From contig JAZNIK010000024.1 of the NCBI GenBank assembly GCA_045577495.1, forward strand, positions 1 to 54,558: 54,558 nt of DNA, in the 5' to 3' direction. Source of the DNA: UMGS1279 sp045577495 (GTDB lineage Bacteria > Bacillota > Clostridia > Oscillospirales > Acutalibacteraceae). A program made the position numbers and the translations under genes. Below are positions 24,455 through 32,132 of the stretch, in pieces (positions within the stretch are counted from its first letter, which is position 1; each line of letters begins with the position of its first letter). The notes beneath the pieces are model-generated. The model saw only the letters and a program-made list of their open reading frames with translations. It had not been told where the DNA came from and searched no databases.

Positions 24455-24670
24455 ACATTAACCCCCTTTAAAAATACTAGCCCGATAAGGACAAATTTTT
24501 ACAAATACATTATACACTATTTTTGCTTTTAAGTAAACCCTTTTTTATATTATTTTGATATATAAAGGCTTAAATTTCGAAGGCTTTTTGTGAATAATAG
24601 AAAAATACGCCATTAGGTAAAAAATGGTAAAACGACTAATAAATTAAAATCAAGGATTTACAAATAGTAT

Positions 24671-24771
24671 TTATAGTTATCCACCGACTTTTCCACCGTT
24701 TTTCTACCAAAACAAGCGGTTTTCAAGGGTTTTGGGGATAAATCTGTGGAAAACCTTGTGGATAACTATAA
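24671..24771. repeat. Large inverted repeat built from DnaA-box-like sequences
   Basis: Outer arms of 14 bp match perfectly (24671-24684 with 24758-24771; core TATAGTTATCCAC/GTGGATAACTATA). Inner arms TTTTCCAC/GTGGAAAA (24689-24696 with 24746-24753) are placed symmetrically. Further in, the arms match weakly (TTCTACCAA against TGGGGATAA). One unit is a perfect DnaA box (TTATCCACA, minus strand, 24757-24765), and the others differ by one to three bases. It lies in a 506-bp gap between a DUF4358 gene and gdhA; no gene was seen in the gap. Confidence 0.75.
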
Positions 24772-24876
24772 TAAAATTTTAGGTATTTTTTACTAAAAAA
24801 ACGAATATTTATGGTATTAAAACAAAGTGATAATACCAAAAGTATAAAAAAAGTAGAGTAATAATATATAAAAAAC

Positions 24877-24905
24877 TTGACTTTTACACACTAAACCATT
24901 AAACT
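24877..24905 (+). promoter_or_regulatory. Possible promoter of gdhA
   Basis: TTGACT (24877-24882), a 17-nt spacer and TAAACT (24900-24905) lie 55 nt before the start codon. The -10 matches four of six positions. Confidence 0.55.
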
Positions 24906-24960
24906 AAATATTGTTAAGTTTATTTAATAAAATTCTAATTTTGTTAGGGGAAATGTTACA

Positions 24961-26316
24961 ATGGCATTAAAAAATGAATATTTAAAAAAGGTTTATGAAA
25001 CCGTTAAGGCTCGTAATGCTTCTGAACCCGAATTTTTACAGGCAGTTTTAGAGGTTTTAGAGTCTTTGGAGCCTGTTGTTGAGCAGGATGACAGAATCGA
25101 AAAATGGGGAATCATGGAGCGTATGGTAGAGCCCGAAAGAATGATTTCTTTCCGTGTTTCTTGGATGGATGATAATGGTAATGTTCAGGTTAACCGTGGT
25201 TACCGTGTTCAGTTCAACTCGGCTATCGGTCCTTACAAGGGCGGTATCCGTTTGCACCCATCGGTTAACTCATCTGTTATTAAGTTCCTTGGCTTTGAGC
25301 AGACCTTTAAAAACAGTCTTACCGGTCTTCCTATGGGCGGCGGTAAAGGTGGCTCCGACTTCGACCCAAGAGGTAAATCTGATGCAGAGATTATGCGTTT
25401 CTGCCAAAGCTTTATGACCGAGCTTGCTAAACATATTGGCCCTGATACCGACGTTCCTGCAGGTGATATCGGTGTTGGCGCACGTGAGGTTGGTTATCTT
25501 TATGGTCAATATAAGCGTCTTCGTAACGAGTTTACAGGCGTTTTAACAGGTAAGGGTCTTTCCTTTGGCGGTTCGTTGATTCGTCCTGAGGCTACTGGCT
25601 TTGGTGCAGTTTATTACACCGTTGAAATGCTTAAAACATTCGGTGAGGATATCAAGGGCAAAACCTTTGCAGTATCCGGCTTTGGTAACGTTGCTTGGGG
25701 TACCGTTAAAAAGATTACCGAGCTTGGCGGTAAGGTTGTTGCAATTTCCGGTCCTGATGGATACGTTTATGATAAAGACGGTATCAACACCGAGGAAAAA
25801 ATTGACTTTATGCTTGAAATGCGTGCTTCAGGTCGCGATAAGGTTCAGGATTACGCAGATAAATTCGGCGCAGAATTCTTTGCAGGTAAAAGACCTTGGG
25901 GCGAAAAGGTTGACATTGTTATGCCTTGCGCAACACAAAATGAGGTTGGCATTGAAGATGCTAAAAACATTGTTGCTAACGGTGTTAAATATTATGTTGA
26001 GGTTGCAAATATGCCTACTACCGAGGAGGCTATGGCATACCTTAAAGCAAATAATGTTGTTATCGCTCCTTCAAAGGCAGTTAACGCAGGCGGCGTAGCA
26101 GTATCCGGTCTTGAGATGAGCCAGAACTCTATGCGTTACAGCTGGACTGCAGAAGAGGTTGATGCTAAGCTTCGTCAGATTATGGCAAACATTTATAAAA
26201 ACTCCTACGATGCCGCTAAGAAGTTCGGTATGGAGGGTGATCTTATTGCAGGCGCTAATATTGCAGGCTTTATTAAGGTTGCGGAGGCTATGATTGCTCA
26301 GGGCGTTGCATATTAA
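24961..26316 (+). CDS. gdhA: NADP-type glutamate dehydrogenase
   Basis: This cytosolic hexameric enzyme interconverts 2-oxoglutarate plus ammonia and glutamate, the main ammonia-assimilating step in many gut Clostridia. It has 451 residues, the usual size for the small-hexamer class. The N-terminal substrate domain carries GYRVQFNSAIGPYKGG and the catalytic-lysine region GLPMGGGKGGSDFDP. The nucleotide domain has AVSGFGNVAWG. The C-terminus is canonical (NIAGFIKVAEAMIAQG). An AGGGGAA ribosome site precedes the ATG. The gene is monocistronic, ending in a hairpin. Codon use looks biased, as for a highly expressed gene. The assignment to the NADP class rests on overall similarity to known class members. 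Confidence 0.96.
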   Translation: MALKNEYLKKVYETVKARNASEPEFLQAVLEVLESLEPVVEQDDRIEKWGIMERMVEPERMISFRVSWMDDNGNVQVNRGYRVQFNSAIGPYKGGIRLHPSVNSSVIKFLGFEQTFKNSLTGLPMGGGKGGSDFDPRGKSDAEIMRFCQSFMTELAKHIGPDTDVPAGDIGVGAREVGYLYGQYKRLRNEFTGVLTGKGLSFGGSLIRPEATGFGAVYYTVEMLKTFGEDIKGKTFAVSGFGNVAWGTVKKITELGGKVVAISGPDGYVYDKDGINTEEKIDFMLEMRASGRDKVQDYADKFGAEFFAGKRPWGEKVDIVMPCATQNEVGIEDAKNIVANGVKYYVEVANMPTTEEAMAYLKANNVVIAPSKAVNAGGVAVSGLEMSQNSMRYSWTAEEVDAKLRQIMANIYKNSYDAAKKFGMEGDLIAGANIAGFIKVAEAMIAQGVAY

Positions 26317-26338
26317 GACTAACATAATTTTAAGTTTA

Positions 26339-26366
26339 AAGGCTACCGTAATTATGCGGTAGCCTT
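26339..26366. terminator. Hairpin after gdhA
   Basis: A 10-bp stem AAGGCTACCG/CGGTAGCCTT has an 8-nt loop. The following tract is T-poor (CGCTTATGTTG), so termination may be partial. Confidence 0.65.
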
Positions 26367-26374
26367 CGCTTATG

Positions 26375-26403
26375 TTGACATTAAAAAAATACTTGGGTAT
26401 AAT
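26375..26403 (+). promoter_or_regulatory. Consensus promoter of deoD
   Basis: TTGACA (26375-26380), a 17-nt spacer and TATAAT (26398-26403) are a perfect sigma-A consensus, 21 nt before the ATG. Confidence 0.9.
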
Positions 26404-26424
26404 AATAAAAAAGGGGGAGTTAAA

Positions 26425-27141
26425 ATGGCAAATATTCCTACACCACATATCGAGGCAAAGCTTGGTGATTTTGCAAAAACAGTTTTAATGCCGGGTGACC
26501 CGCTTAGAGCAAAATATATTGCAGAAAATTATTTAACCGAGGTAAAACAGGTTAATGCGGTTCGCGGTATGTTAGGCTTTACGGGACTTTATAGCGGCAA
26601 ACCTGTTTCGGTTATGGCAAGTGGAATGGGTATGCCCTCAATCAGCATTTATAGCTATGAGCTTTTTAGTGAATACGGGGTAGAAAACATTATCCGCGTT
26701 GGCACTGCAGGGGCACTTAGCAAAGATTTAAAAATAAGGGATATTGTTGTGGGTATGGGTGCTTGCACAAACTCTGCAATCCCCTCTCTGCAGGGTGTTT
26801 CAGGGTACTCCGCTATTGCCGATTATACCCTTTTAAAAACCTTTTGCGATGTTGCTGATAAAAACAATGTCAGGGTTAATGTTGGCAATTTAGTATCTAG
26901 TGATTTGTTTTATGGGGATGACCCCGATTTTGTGTCTCGTTGGTCCAAGGTTGGTGGACTCGCGGTTGAGATGGAGGCGGCAGCACTTTATCTTAATGCG
27001 GCAAAGCTAAAAAAAAGAGCACTTGCGGTTTGCACCATATCGGATAGCTTGGTAACGGGAGAAGCAACAACCTCTAAAGAAAGGCAGACCGCCTTTAACG
27101 ATATGATGAAACTAGCACTCGAAACCGCTATAGAAATGTAG
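26425..27141 (+). CDS. deoD: Purine-nucleoside phosphorylase, DeoD type
   Basis: This 238-residue hexameric enzyme splits purine (deoxy)ribonucleosides with phosphate to give the free base and (deoxy)ribose 1-phosphate, for purine salvage. Clear family motifs are PTPHIEAKLGDFAKTVLMPG near the start, the phosphate-binding region RGMLGFTG, GTAGAL, and the substrate-binding VEMEAAALY. The active-site region ISDSLVTGE is intact, including the conserved Asp of the SD pair. A GGGGGAG ribosome site precedes the ATG. It has its own consensus promoter and a terminator whose sequence recurs on the far side of the next two genes. Confidence 0.96.
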   Translation: MANIPTPHIEAKLGDFAKTVLMPGDPLRAKYIAENYLTEVKQVNAVRGMLGFTGLYSGKPVSVMASGMGMPSISIYSYELFSEYGVENIIRVGTAGALSKDLKIRDIVVGMGACTNSAIPSLQGVSGYSAIADYTLLKTFCDVADKNNVRVNVGNLVSSDLFYGDDPDFVSRWSKVGGLAVEMEAAALYLNAAKLKKRALAVCTISDSLVTGEATTSKERQTAFNDMMKLALETAIEM

Positions 27142-27149
27142 TAATAAAG

Positions 27150-27206
27150 ATTAACAAAAAAGGAACTATGAAATCAATCATAGTTCCTTTTAATTATTTA
27201 GTATAT
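27150..27206. repeat. 57-bp direct repeat, left copy (terminator plus last codons of the HTH gene)
   Basis: This segment is almost identical to 28006-28064, with two substitutions and A/T-run length changes. It holds the hairpin AAAAGGAACTATGA/TCATAGTTCCTTTT (27158-27191), which terminates deoD. It also supplies the final codons (Tyr-Thr-Lys-stop) of the minus-strand HTH gene. Confidence 0.9.
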
Positions 27207-27412
27207 GGCATTGGGTTGTTGGTAAGACCAAGAATAAAATCAGTAGAGGTTTTATAGTATTTAGCTAATGCAATAACAAATCTTACAGGTATTTCCCTTT
27301 TCCCTGTTTCGTAATTGCTATACACTCTTTGGTCTATTTTTAAAAAAGCGGCAACCTCTTTTTGTACCAAGTCGTTGTCCTCGCGCAAATCTTTTAATCT
27401 TGGATAATACAT
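27194..27412 (-). CDS. Small XRE-type HTH regulator of the SLOG cassette
   Basis: This 72-residue protein is essentially one Cro/CI-type HTH domain (LREDNDLVQKEVAAFLKI, then QRVYSNYETGKREIP). A GAGGTGA ribosome site precedes the ATG. It is transcribed divergently from the SLOG-like gene. The 89-bp space between them holds two palindromes, so it probably represses both genes. Its last codons lie inside the left copy of a 57-bp direct repeat, matching the last codons of vanY at the right copy. Confidence 0.87.
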   Translation of the reverse strand: MYYPRLKDLREDNDLVQKEVAAFLKIDQRVYSNYETGKREIPVRFVIALAKYYKTSTDFILGLTNNPMPYTK

Positions 27413-27438
27413 AAACTCACCTCATAATAAGTATATGT

Positions 27439-27484
27439 ACTATCAAAAGATAGTATTGATTTTACTATCGAATAATAGTAAAAT
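27439..27484 (+). promoter_or_regulatory. Operator/promoter of the SLOG-like gene
   Basis: TTGATT (27456-27461), a 17-nt spacer and TAAAAT (27479-27484) form the promoter. The palindrome ACTATCAAAAGATAGT (27439-27454) abuts the -35. A second one, TACTATCGAATAATAGTA (27463-27480), fills the spacer. Both share the ACTAT half-site. A minus-strand -10 (TATACT, 27430-27435) for the HTH gene adjoins the first palindrome. Confidence 0.7.
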
Positions 27485-27501
27485 AGTAAAGAGGTGATTT
27501 T

Positions 27502-27981
27502 TTGTTAAATATTTTTACAGTTAGCTTCTTTGGACATAGATTTGTAGATAATTTGTTTTATGCAGAAAAGATTATAGAGGATTTAGTGCGTGATTTAATA
27601 AGAGAAAAACAATATGTTGAGTTTTTAGTTGGTAGAAACGGAGATTTTGACATATTGGTAGCATCTTGTATTTCAAGGGTTAAAAAAGAACTGTTTGATG
27701 CAAATAGTTCTCTTGTTTGGGTACAACCATATCCTAAAGCAGATTATTTAAAAAACCCAAAAGAGTACGAGAAATATTATGATGAAATCGAAATTTTTTC
27801 TTCGGTAAATGTTTACCCTAAAGCAGTTTTTAAGGCGAGAAATAAATCTATGATAGATAGGTCTAATCTTGTAGTCTTTTGGGTGAAAAACAATTATGGT
27901 GGTGCATATGAGGCTTTAAAGTACGCTAAAAAAACAGGAGTTAAGCATATCAATATTTATCAATCGGAATATGAATTATAA
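27502..27981 (+). CDS. SLOG-superfamily-like protein
   Basis: This 159-residue protein starts TVSFFGHRFVDN and contains FLVGRNGDFDILVASCI and NLVVFWVKNNYGGAYEALKYAKKTGVKHINIY. These match the Rossmann-like SLOG/YpsA-type fold, thought to bind nucleotides or nucleotide-derived ligands: an early G-H-R, a central G-x-N-G-x-F-D, and a late GGAY. The start is TTG at 27502, after a GAGGTGA ribosome site. It is paired with a divergent HTH regulator, and the pair sits between 57-bp direct repeats. The family call is by motif recognition; the cellular role is unknown. Confidence 0.72.
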   Translation: MLNIFTVSFFGHRFVDNLFYAEKIIEDLVRDLIREKQYVEFLVGRNGDFDILVASCISRVKKELFDANSSLVWVQPYPKADYLKNPKEYEKYYDEIEIFSSVNVYPKAVFKARNKSMIDRSNLVVFWVKNNYGGAYEALKYAKKTGVKHINIYQSEYEL

Positions 27982-28005
27982 TACTTAGACAATTAGCTTA
28001 TAAAT

Positions 28006-28064
28006 AATAACAAAAAAAGGAACTATGAAATCAACCATAGTTCCTTTTTAATTATTTCGTATAT
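28006..28064. repeat. 57-bp direct repeat, right copy (terminator plus last codons of vanY)
   Basis: This is the right partner of 27150-27206. The hairpin AAAAAGGAACTATG/CATAGTTCCTTTTT spans 28014-28049 and terminates the minus-strand serC-serA-vanY operon. It includes vanY codons Tyr-Thr-Lys-stop. Confidence 0.9.
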
Positions 28065-28879
28065 TCTTTTAAATATTCAACATACTCTTCAAGGCAGTAG
28101 CCAAGCTCATTCATTTTCTTTGCGTGTTTTTCACCAACATAGCGATAATGCCAAGGCTCATAGATAATACCTGTAATATTCTCTTTTTCCTTAGCGTAAC
28201 GCATCACAAAGCCGTACTTTTCGGCATTTGCCTTAAGCCATCGGAATTGCTCTGTACCTTCAAAACTTTCCTCAACCGAGTTAAAGTCAACAGCCAGTCC
28301 AAGCTCATGTTCGCTTGTCCCGGGAAAAGCTGAAACGGTAGAAGCCTTTTTCTTAATTTCCTCATCCGATAAATTGGGGTATCTCGCCCTCATTTTATCA
28401 ACCTGATTATAGTATAATGAGGTTTGTTTGCTATGGGTGCGAAAACTTGAAATAACCAAAAGATTTATTCCGTCTGCCTCGGCGGCGGCACACATAGCAT
28501 TAAGGTTAGATACTGCCCTAGCATCAAAAGACATTCCCACATCACGCGCATATGATGCGGTGATTTTTGTGGTTTCGATTGAAAAGCCATCAGGTAGCGG
28601 TGATTTAGCATTAACCAATTTTAATTGCCAACTATCCAAATCTGCCGCAAGGGTTTGCAGAGCCTTTTCCTCTGCACTAATGCTAGATACCGAGGCGGTA
28701 TTAGAACTTAATATTTCGGTAGAGATAGGTCCGTTTTTATCAACCTTTGCGCCTTTGTTTATCAGTGCTATGGTTAAAATAACACAGGTTATGCTAAGCA
28801 CAACAACAAGTGCGGTTAAACGGCGTATGGCGCGTTTATAACGCGCCACTTCTCTTCTTTTAGGAATATTATTATCCAT
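28052..28879 (-). CDS. D-alanyl-D-alanine carboxypeptidase, VanY/M15B family
   Basis: This 275-residue membrane-anchored enzyme is expected to trim the terminal D-Ala of cell-wall peptides. A cytoplasmic basic N-terminus is followed by one membrane helix (about 21-42, ALVVVLSITCVILTIALI). The zinc peptidase domain (about 110-265) has the M15 signatures SSFRTHSKQ, the metal site PGTSEHELGLAVDF, and YEPWHYRYVG with the last histidine ligand. All three metal-binding positions appear intact. The gene starts 2 nt after serA ends and therefore appears to be in the serine operon. A link between serine and wall synthesis is possible but unproven. Confidence 0.9.
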   Translation of the reverse strand: MDNNIPKRREVARYKRAIRRLTALVVVLSITCVILTIALINKGAKVDKNGPISTEILSSNTASVSSISAEEKALQTLAADLDSWQLKLVNAKSPLPDGFSIETTKITASYARDVGMSFDARAVSNLNAMCAAAEADGINLLVISSFRTHSKQTSLYYNQVDKMRARYPNLSDEEIKKKASTVSAFPGTSEHELGLAVDFNSVEESFEGTEQFRWLKANAEKYGFVMRYAKEKENITGIIYEPWHYRYVGEKHAKKMNELGYCLEEYVEYLKEYTK

Positions 28880-28881
28880 AA

Positions 28882-30045
28882 TTATACCAATCTTACGCGG
28901 ATGATACCCTCAACCGCTTTAAGCTCTTCCTCGATTTTTGCCTTATCGCCATCGGTAATATCAAGCAGAGTATATGCATATTCCTTTTTGGATTTGTTAA
29001 GCATATTTTCAATATTGATATTATCCTTAGCCATAGTTTGTGTAATCTGGGTAAGCATATTCGGAATGTTTTTGTGAATTATGCAAACGCGGATATTACC
29101 GCTTCTAGGCATAGAAACGTTGGGAAGATTTACAGAGTTGGTGATGTTACCGTTTTCGATATAATCGGTAAGCTCTGCGGCTGCCATCTTAGCGCAGTTA
29201 TCCTCAGATTCGGGTGTAGAAGCACCAAGGTGAGGGATAGCAATAACGCCATCGCGACCTAAAACTTCATCGGTGGGGAAGTCGGTTACATAGGTTGCAA
29301 CCTTGCCGTTATCAAGAGCCGCCAAAATATCATTAGAATCAACAAGGTCGGCGCGAGAGAAGTTAAGAATACGAACGCCATCTTTCATTGCGGCAATAGC
29401 CTCAGAATTGATAAATCCTTTTGTTTCGGGGGTGAGGGGAACGTGGATTGTAATGTAATCACAGTTCTCATAAATTTCCTTAAGGTCCATAGCGTGAATT
29501 GCGTTGTGGGTAAGGTTCCAAGCAGCATCAACAGAAAGATATGGGTCATAGCCATATACCTTCATACCAAGGTGGTTTGCAGCATTAGCAACGCGAACAC
29601 CGATAGCACCAAGACCGATAACGCCAAGGCTTTTTCCGCTGATTTCGGGACCTGCAAAAGCGCTTTTGCCCTTTTCGACCATTTTGCCAACCTCTGCGCC
29701 GTTACCCTTTAGGGTGCCTGCCCACTCAATAGCGGGAACGATGCGGCGAGAAGAGATTAAAAGACCAGCAATAACAAGCTCTTTAACTGCGTTAGCGTTT
29801 GCACCGGGGGTGTTGAAAACAACGATACCCTCTTCGCTGCAGCGGTCAATCGGAATATTATTTGTACCTGCGCCTGCGCGGGCAATAGCAAGCAAACTTT
29901 CGGGGAATTCGGTATCATGCAAGGATGCAGAACGAACAACCGCACCAATAGGATTTTGAACCTCGTCACCATAGGTATAGCCGCCTTTATCTAAAACGGC
30001 AAGACCTGTTTTGCTAATTTTATTATAGGTTTTAATGTTTTTCAT
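28882..30045 (-). CDS. serA: D-3-phosphoglycerate dehydrogenase
   Basis: This is the first enzyme of serine synthesis, oxidising 3-phosphoglycerate with NAD. It has 387 residues: the catalytic/NAD-binding 2-hydroxyacid dehydrogenase domain (GLGAIGVRVANAANHLGMKV, RAGAGTNNIP, HVPLTPETKGFI, and the catalytic His in IPHLGASTPES), then a C-terminal ACT domain (about 320-387, RVCIIHKNIPNMLTQITQ). The ACT domain is usually the site of serine feedback inhibition. It lies 19 nt after serC on the same strand. It lacks the intervening domain of long SerA forms, as is common in Clostridia. Confidence 0.95.
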   Translation of the reverse strand: MKNIKTYNKISKTGLAVLDKGGYTYGDEVQNPIGAVVRSASLHDTEFPESLLAIARAGAGTNNIPIDRCSEEGIVVFNTPGANANAVKELVIAGLLISSRRIVPAIEWAGTLKGNGAEVGKMVEKGKSAFAGPEISGKSLGVIGLGAIGVRVANAANHLGMKVYGYDPYLSVDAAWNLTHNAIHAMDLKEIYENCDYITIHVPLTPETKGFINSEAIAAMKDGVRILNFSRADLVDSNDILAALDNGKVATYVTDFPTDEVLGRDGVIAIPHLGASTPESEDNCAKMAAAELTDYIENGNITNSVNLPNVSMPRSGNIRVCIIHKNIPNMLTQITQTMAKDNINIENMLNKSKKEYAYTLLDITDGDKAKIEEELKAVEGIIRVRLV

Positions 30046-30064
30046 AATTATACACCTTTATATA

Positions 30065-31150
30065 TTATTTATTGTTTTTTTCAAACTCTGCCATAAACTC
30101 TACAAGTTTTTCAACGCCCTCGATAGGCATTGCATTGTAGATAGAAGCACGCATACCGCCAACACTGCGGTGGCCCTTAATGTTAACAAAGCCTGCGGCC
30201 TTTGCCTCTGCAACAAACTTAGCATCTAAATCTGCATCGCCTGTAACAAAAGGAACGTTCATAAGTGAGCGGTCTTCCTTAACAACGGTGCCTTTGAAAA
30301 GCTCGCTGTTATCTAAGAAATCATAAAGAATAGCGGCTTTTTTCTCGTTATGTGCCTTCATATTCTCTAGGCTGCCAAAGTTTTTAAGAACCCACTTAAT
30401 AACCTTGCCTGCAACATAAATTGTGTAGCAGGGAGGAGTATTAAACATTGAGCCGTTTTCGGAATGGGTTTCATAGTTGAACATTGTGGGAGTAATATCC
30501 ATAGCCTTGCCGATATAATCCTCGCGAATTATAACGATGGTAAGACCTGCGGGGGCAACGTTTTTCTGTGCGCCTGCATAAAGAATAGCAAACTTGGAAA
30601 CATCAACAGGCTCGGATAAAATGCAACTTGAAATATCTGCAACAAGTGGAACATCACCTGTATCGGGTAACTCGTTGAACTTTGTACCGTAGATGGTGTT
30701 GTTCATACAAATGTGGAAGTAGTCTGCATCCTTAGTAAAGGTTGCGGGGTCGAGCTTAGGAATGTAAGAGAAGGTTTTATCCTCGCTTGATGCAACAACC
30801 TTAGCCTCGCCATAGCGTGCAGCCTCTTTATAAGCTTTTTTAGCCCATTGACCAGTAACAACAAAGTCTGCTTTACCTGTTTTGTTAAGCATATTCATGG
30901 GAACCATTGCAAACTGAGAAGATGCACCGCCCTGTAAGAATAAAACCTTGTAATTGTCGGGAATTTGCATAAGTTTGCGAAGGTCTGCTTCGGTTTCATC
31001 GATGATTGCCTGATACTCTTTAGAGCGATGGGACATCTCCATAACCGATTGACCACTACCTTTGTAATCGCACATCTCCTGTGCTGCTTCCTCTAAAACC
31101 TCTAAAGGTAACATAGATGGGCCTGCGCTGAAATTATAAACTCTAGCCAT
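30065..31150 (-). CDS. serC: Phosphoserine aminotransferase
   Basis: This PLP enzyme of 361 residues converts 3-phosphohydroxypyruvate and glutamate to phosphoserine, the second step of serine synthesis. Visible motifs are VYNFSAGPSMLPLEVLEEA at the N-terminus, LFLQGGASSQFAMVPMN, the PLP-lysine region AILYAGAQKNVAPAG, and GMRASIYNAM near the C-terminus. The AGGAGG ribosome site before the ATG at 31150 is strong. It is first in the operon serC-serA-vanY, driven by a consensus promoter at 31252-31280. No phosphoserine phosphatase gene is adjacent. Confidence 0.96.
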   Translation of the reverse strand: MARVYNFSAGPSMLPLEVLEEAAQEMCDYKGSGQSVMEMSHRSKEYQAIIDETEADLRKLMQIPDNYKVLFLQGGASSQFAMVPMNMLNKTGKADFVVTGQWAKKAYKEAARYGEAKVVASSEDKTFSYIPKLDPATFTKDADYFHICMNNTIYGTKFNELPDTGDVPLVADISSCILSEPVDVSKFAILYAGAQKNVAPAGLTIVIIREDYIGKAMDITPTMFNYETHSENGSMFNTPPCYTIYVAGKVIKWVLKNFGSLENMKAHNEKKAAILYDFLDNSELFKGTVVKEDRSLMNVPFVTGDADLDAKFVAEAKAAGFVNIKGHRSVGGMRASIYNAMPIEGVEKLVEFMAEFEKNNK

Positions 31151-31251
31151 AATAATTTTTCCTCCTAATAATGTGTTGGTTTGACTACATTTATATGTAT
31201 TTTTAAAGACTTTTTTGCTATAATCTTTGCTAAAAAAGCCATTATGGTACT

Positions 31252-31280
31252 ATTATATTCAAAGCATATACCTTTGTCAA
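31252..31280 (-). promoter_or_regulatory. Consensus promoter of the serC operon
   Basis: The minus strand has TTGACA (31275-31280), 17 nt and TATAAT (31252-31257), a perfect sigma-A consensus. The leader is about 95 nt and includes a weak A/U-rich hairpin near 31209-31241. Confidence 0.9.
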
Positions 31281-31482
31281 TAGGTTTGTTAAAAGAATAA
31301 CAATCTTTTTTGAAAATTTTTAAAATTTAGCGTAAAAACCGAAAAACATTGTTAAAAAACTAACAAAGTTGCAAAAAAGATCAAAATATGTAGAAGGAAT
31401 GATTAAATTAACTAAAAAACAAACAAAATATAAACATAAAGATATCTAAATATTAAAAAAATAAAAAACTTGAAAAAAGGGG

Positions 31483-31511
31483 TTGCATTATTGATTAAAA
31501 GCGTGTATAAT
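31483..31511 (+). promoter_or_regulatory. Promoter of initiator tRNA-Met
   Basis: TTGCAT (31483-31488), a 17-nt spacer and TATAAT (31506-31511) lie 23 nt before the mature tRNA. Confidence 0.85.
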
Positions 31512-31534
31512 ACTAATACACTAAAGGTTAATAT

Positions 31535-31610
<76 letters not shown>

Positions 31611-31648
31611 AAAATCAAAGTATCGCATTTGCGATGCTTTGATTTTTT
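31611..31648 (+). terminator. Terminator of tRNA-fMet
   Basis: The stem AAAATCAAAG/CTTTGATTTT has an inner ATCGCA/TGCGAT helix and is followed by TTTTTT. Confidence 0.88.
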
Positions 31649-31690
31649 ATTATCGAGAATGAAATTGAATGTATGAATTTTGTTTTATGA

Positions 31691-31847
31691 GACCGACGAG
31701 CGAGGCTCGTTGGGCAACAACACCGCACGCGTCCAGTGGACGATGAAGGGCGGTGTTGTTGGCGTAGCGGTCGAAATTATTCGGCGCTCCAAGCCGAAAA
31801 TAATTTCGGGCACCGCAAGAGGCTTTTTAAGGCAGTGCCTTAAAAAG
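31691..31847. repeat. Hairpin-rich GC island between the tRNA and its partial copy
   Basis: Consecutive inverted repeats fill this stretch: ACGAGC/GCTCGT (31696-31710); CAACAACACCGC/GCGGTGTTGTTG (31715-31726 with 31750-31761), enclosing CGTCC/GGACG; GCGGT-CGAAATTATT-CGGC with its complement (31767-31816); and CTTTTTAAGGCA/TGCCTTAAAAAG (31823-31847). Base composition is clearly richer in G and C than the surroundings. Overlapping ORFs on both strands look spurious. This is probably a dispersed repeat or a structured RNA. Confidence 0.7.
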
Positions 31848-31889
31848 ATAACCCGAAGGTCGTTGGTGGGGGTCCAGCCTCCGCAACCA
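31848..31889 (+). repeat. Partial duplicate of the tRNA-fMet 3' half
   Basis: 42 bp match 31569-31610, from the anticodon to the CCA end, except for four changes in the T-loop (TCAAG becomes GGGGG). The 5' half is absent, so it cannot be a tRNA. It is followed directly by a terminator-like hairpin. The arrangement resembles an att-type duplication at a tRNA 3' end. Confidence 0.85.
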
Positions 31890-31927
31890 AAAAAATATCC
31901 TCGGAAAAAATCCGAGGATATTTTTTT
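31889..31927 (+). terminator. Terminator-like hairpin after the tRNA fragment
   Basis: A 17-bp perfect stem AAAAAAATATCCTCGGA with its complement encloses a 5-nt A-loop and ends in a T7 tract. Confidence 0.9.
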
Positions 31928-31932
31928 GAAAC

Positions 31933-32080
31933 GATGTGTTTCCAGTGGGAACATGATGCTACCTTCGGTAGTGATGTTTGCCTTTGGCAAGTGTTGGAAC
32001 ACATCGCATCACTGCGAGTAAAACGAGCAACATCACTGTGCGAAGCAAAACATCACTTGCCCGTTAGGGCATACATCACT
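31933..32080 (+). repeat. Array of CATCACT-linked minihairpins
   Basis: CATCACT occurs at 32007, 32031, 32051 and 32074 (spacing 24, 20 and 23 nt). Its reverse, AGTGATG, occurs at 31970. Most spacers hold a short hairpin, such as CTACC-TTC-GGTAG, TTGCC-TTT-GGCAA and TGCCC-GTTA-GGGCA. An outer pair GATGTGTT/AACACATC (31933-31940 with 31998-32005) encloses the first half. The array ends about 50 nt before the four-helix-bundle gene. Confidence 0.75.
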
Positions 32081-32132
32081 TTACTTTCCGCGGGAATTAT
32101 GATAAACTTGTTTCAGAAAATAGGTGCTAAAA

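Noticed and set aside
31680..32021. Overlapping ORFs on both strands of the GC island (113 aa plus, 105 aa minus)
   Set aside because: They run through the tRNA copy and hairpins with no ribosome site. The minus ORF is a known kind of false translation of tRNA complement (CGGWTPTNDLRV).
31933..32080. CRISPR array reading of the CATCACT array
   Set aside because: The common word is only 7 bp, the spacers are themselves palindromic and of 13-17 nt, and no cas gene is present.
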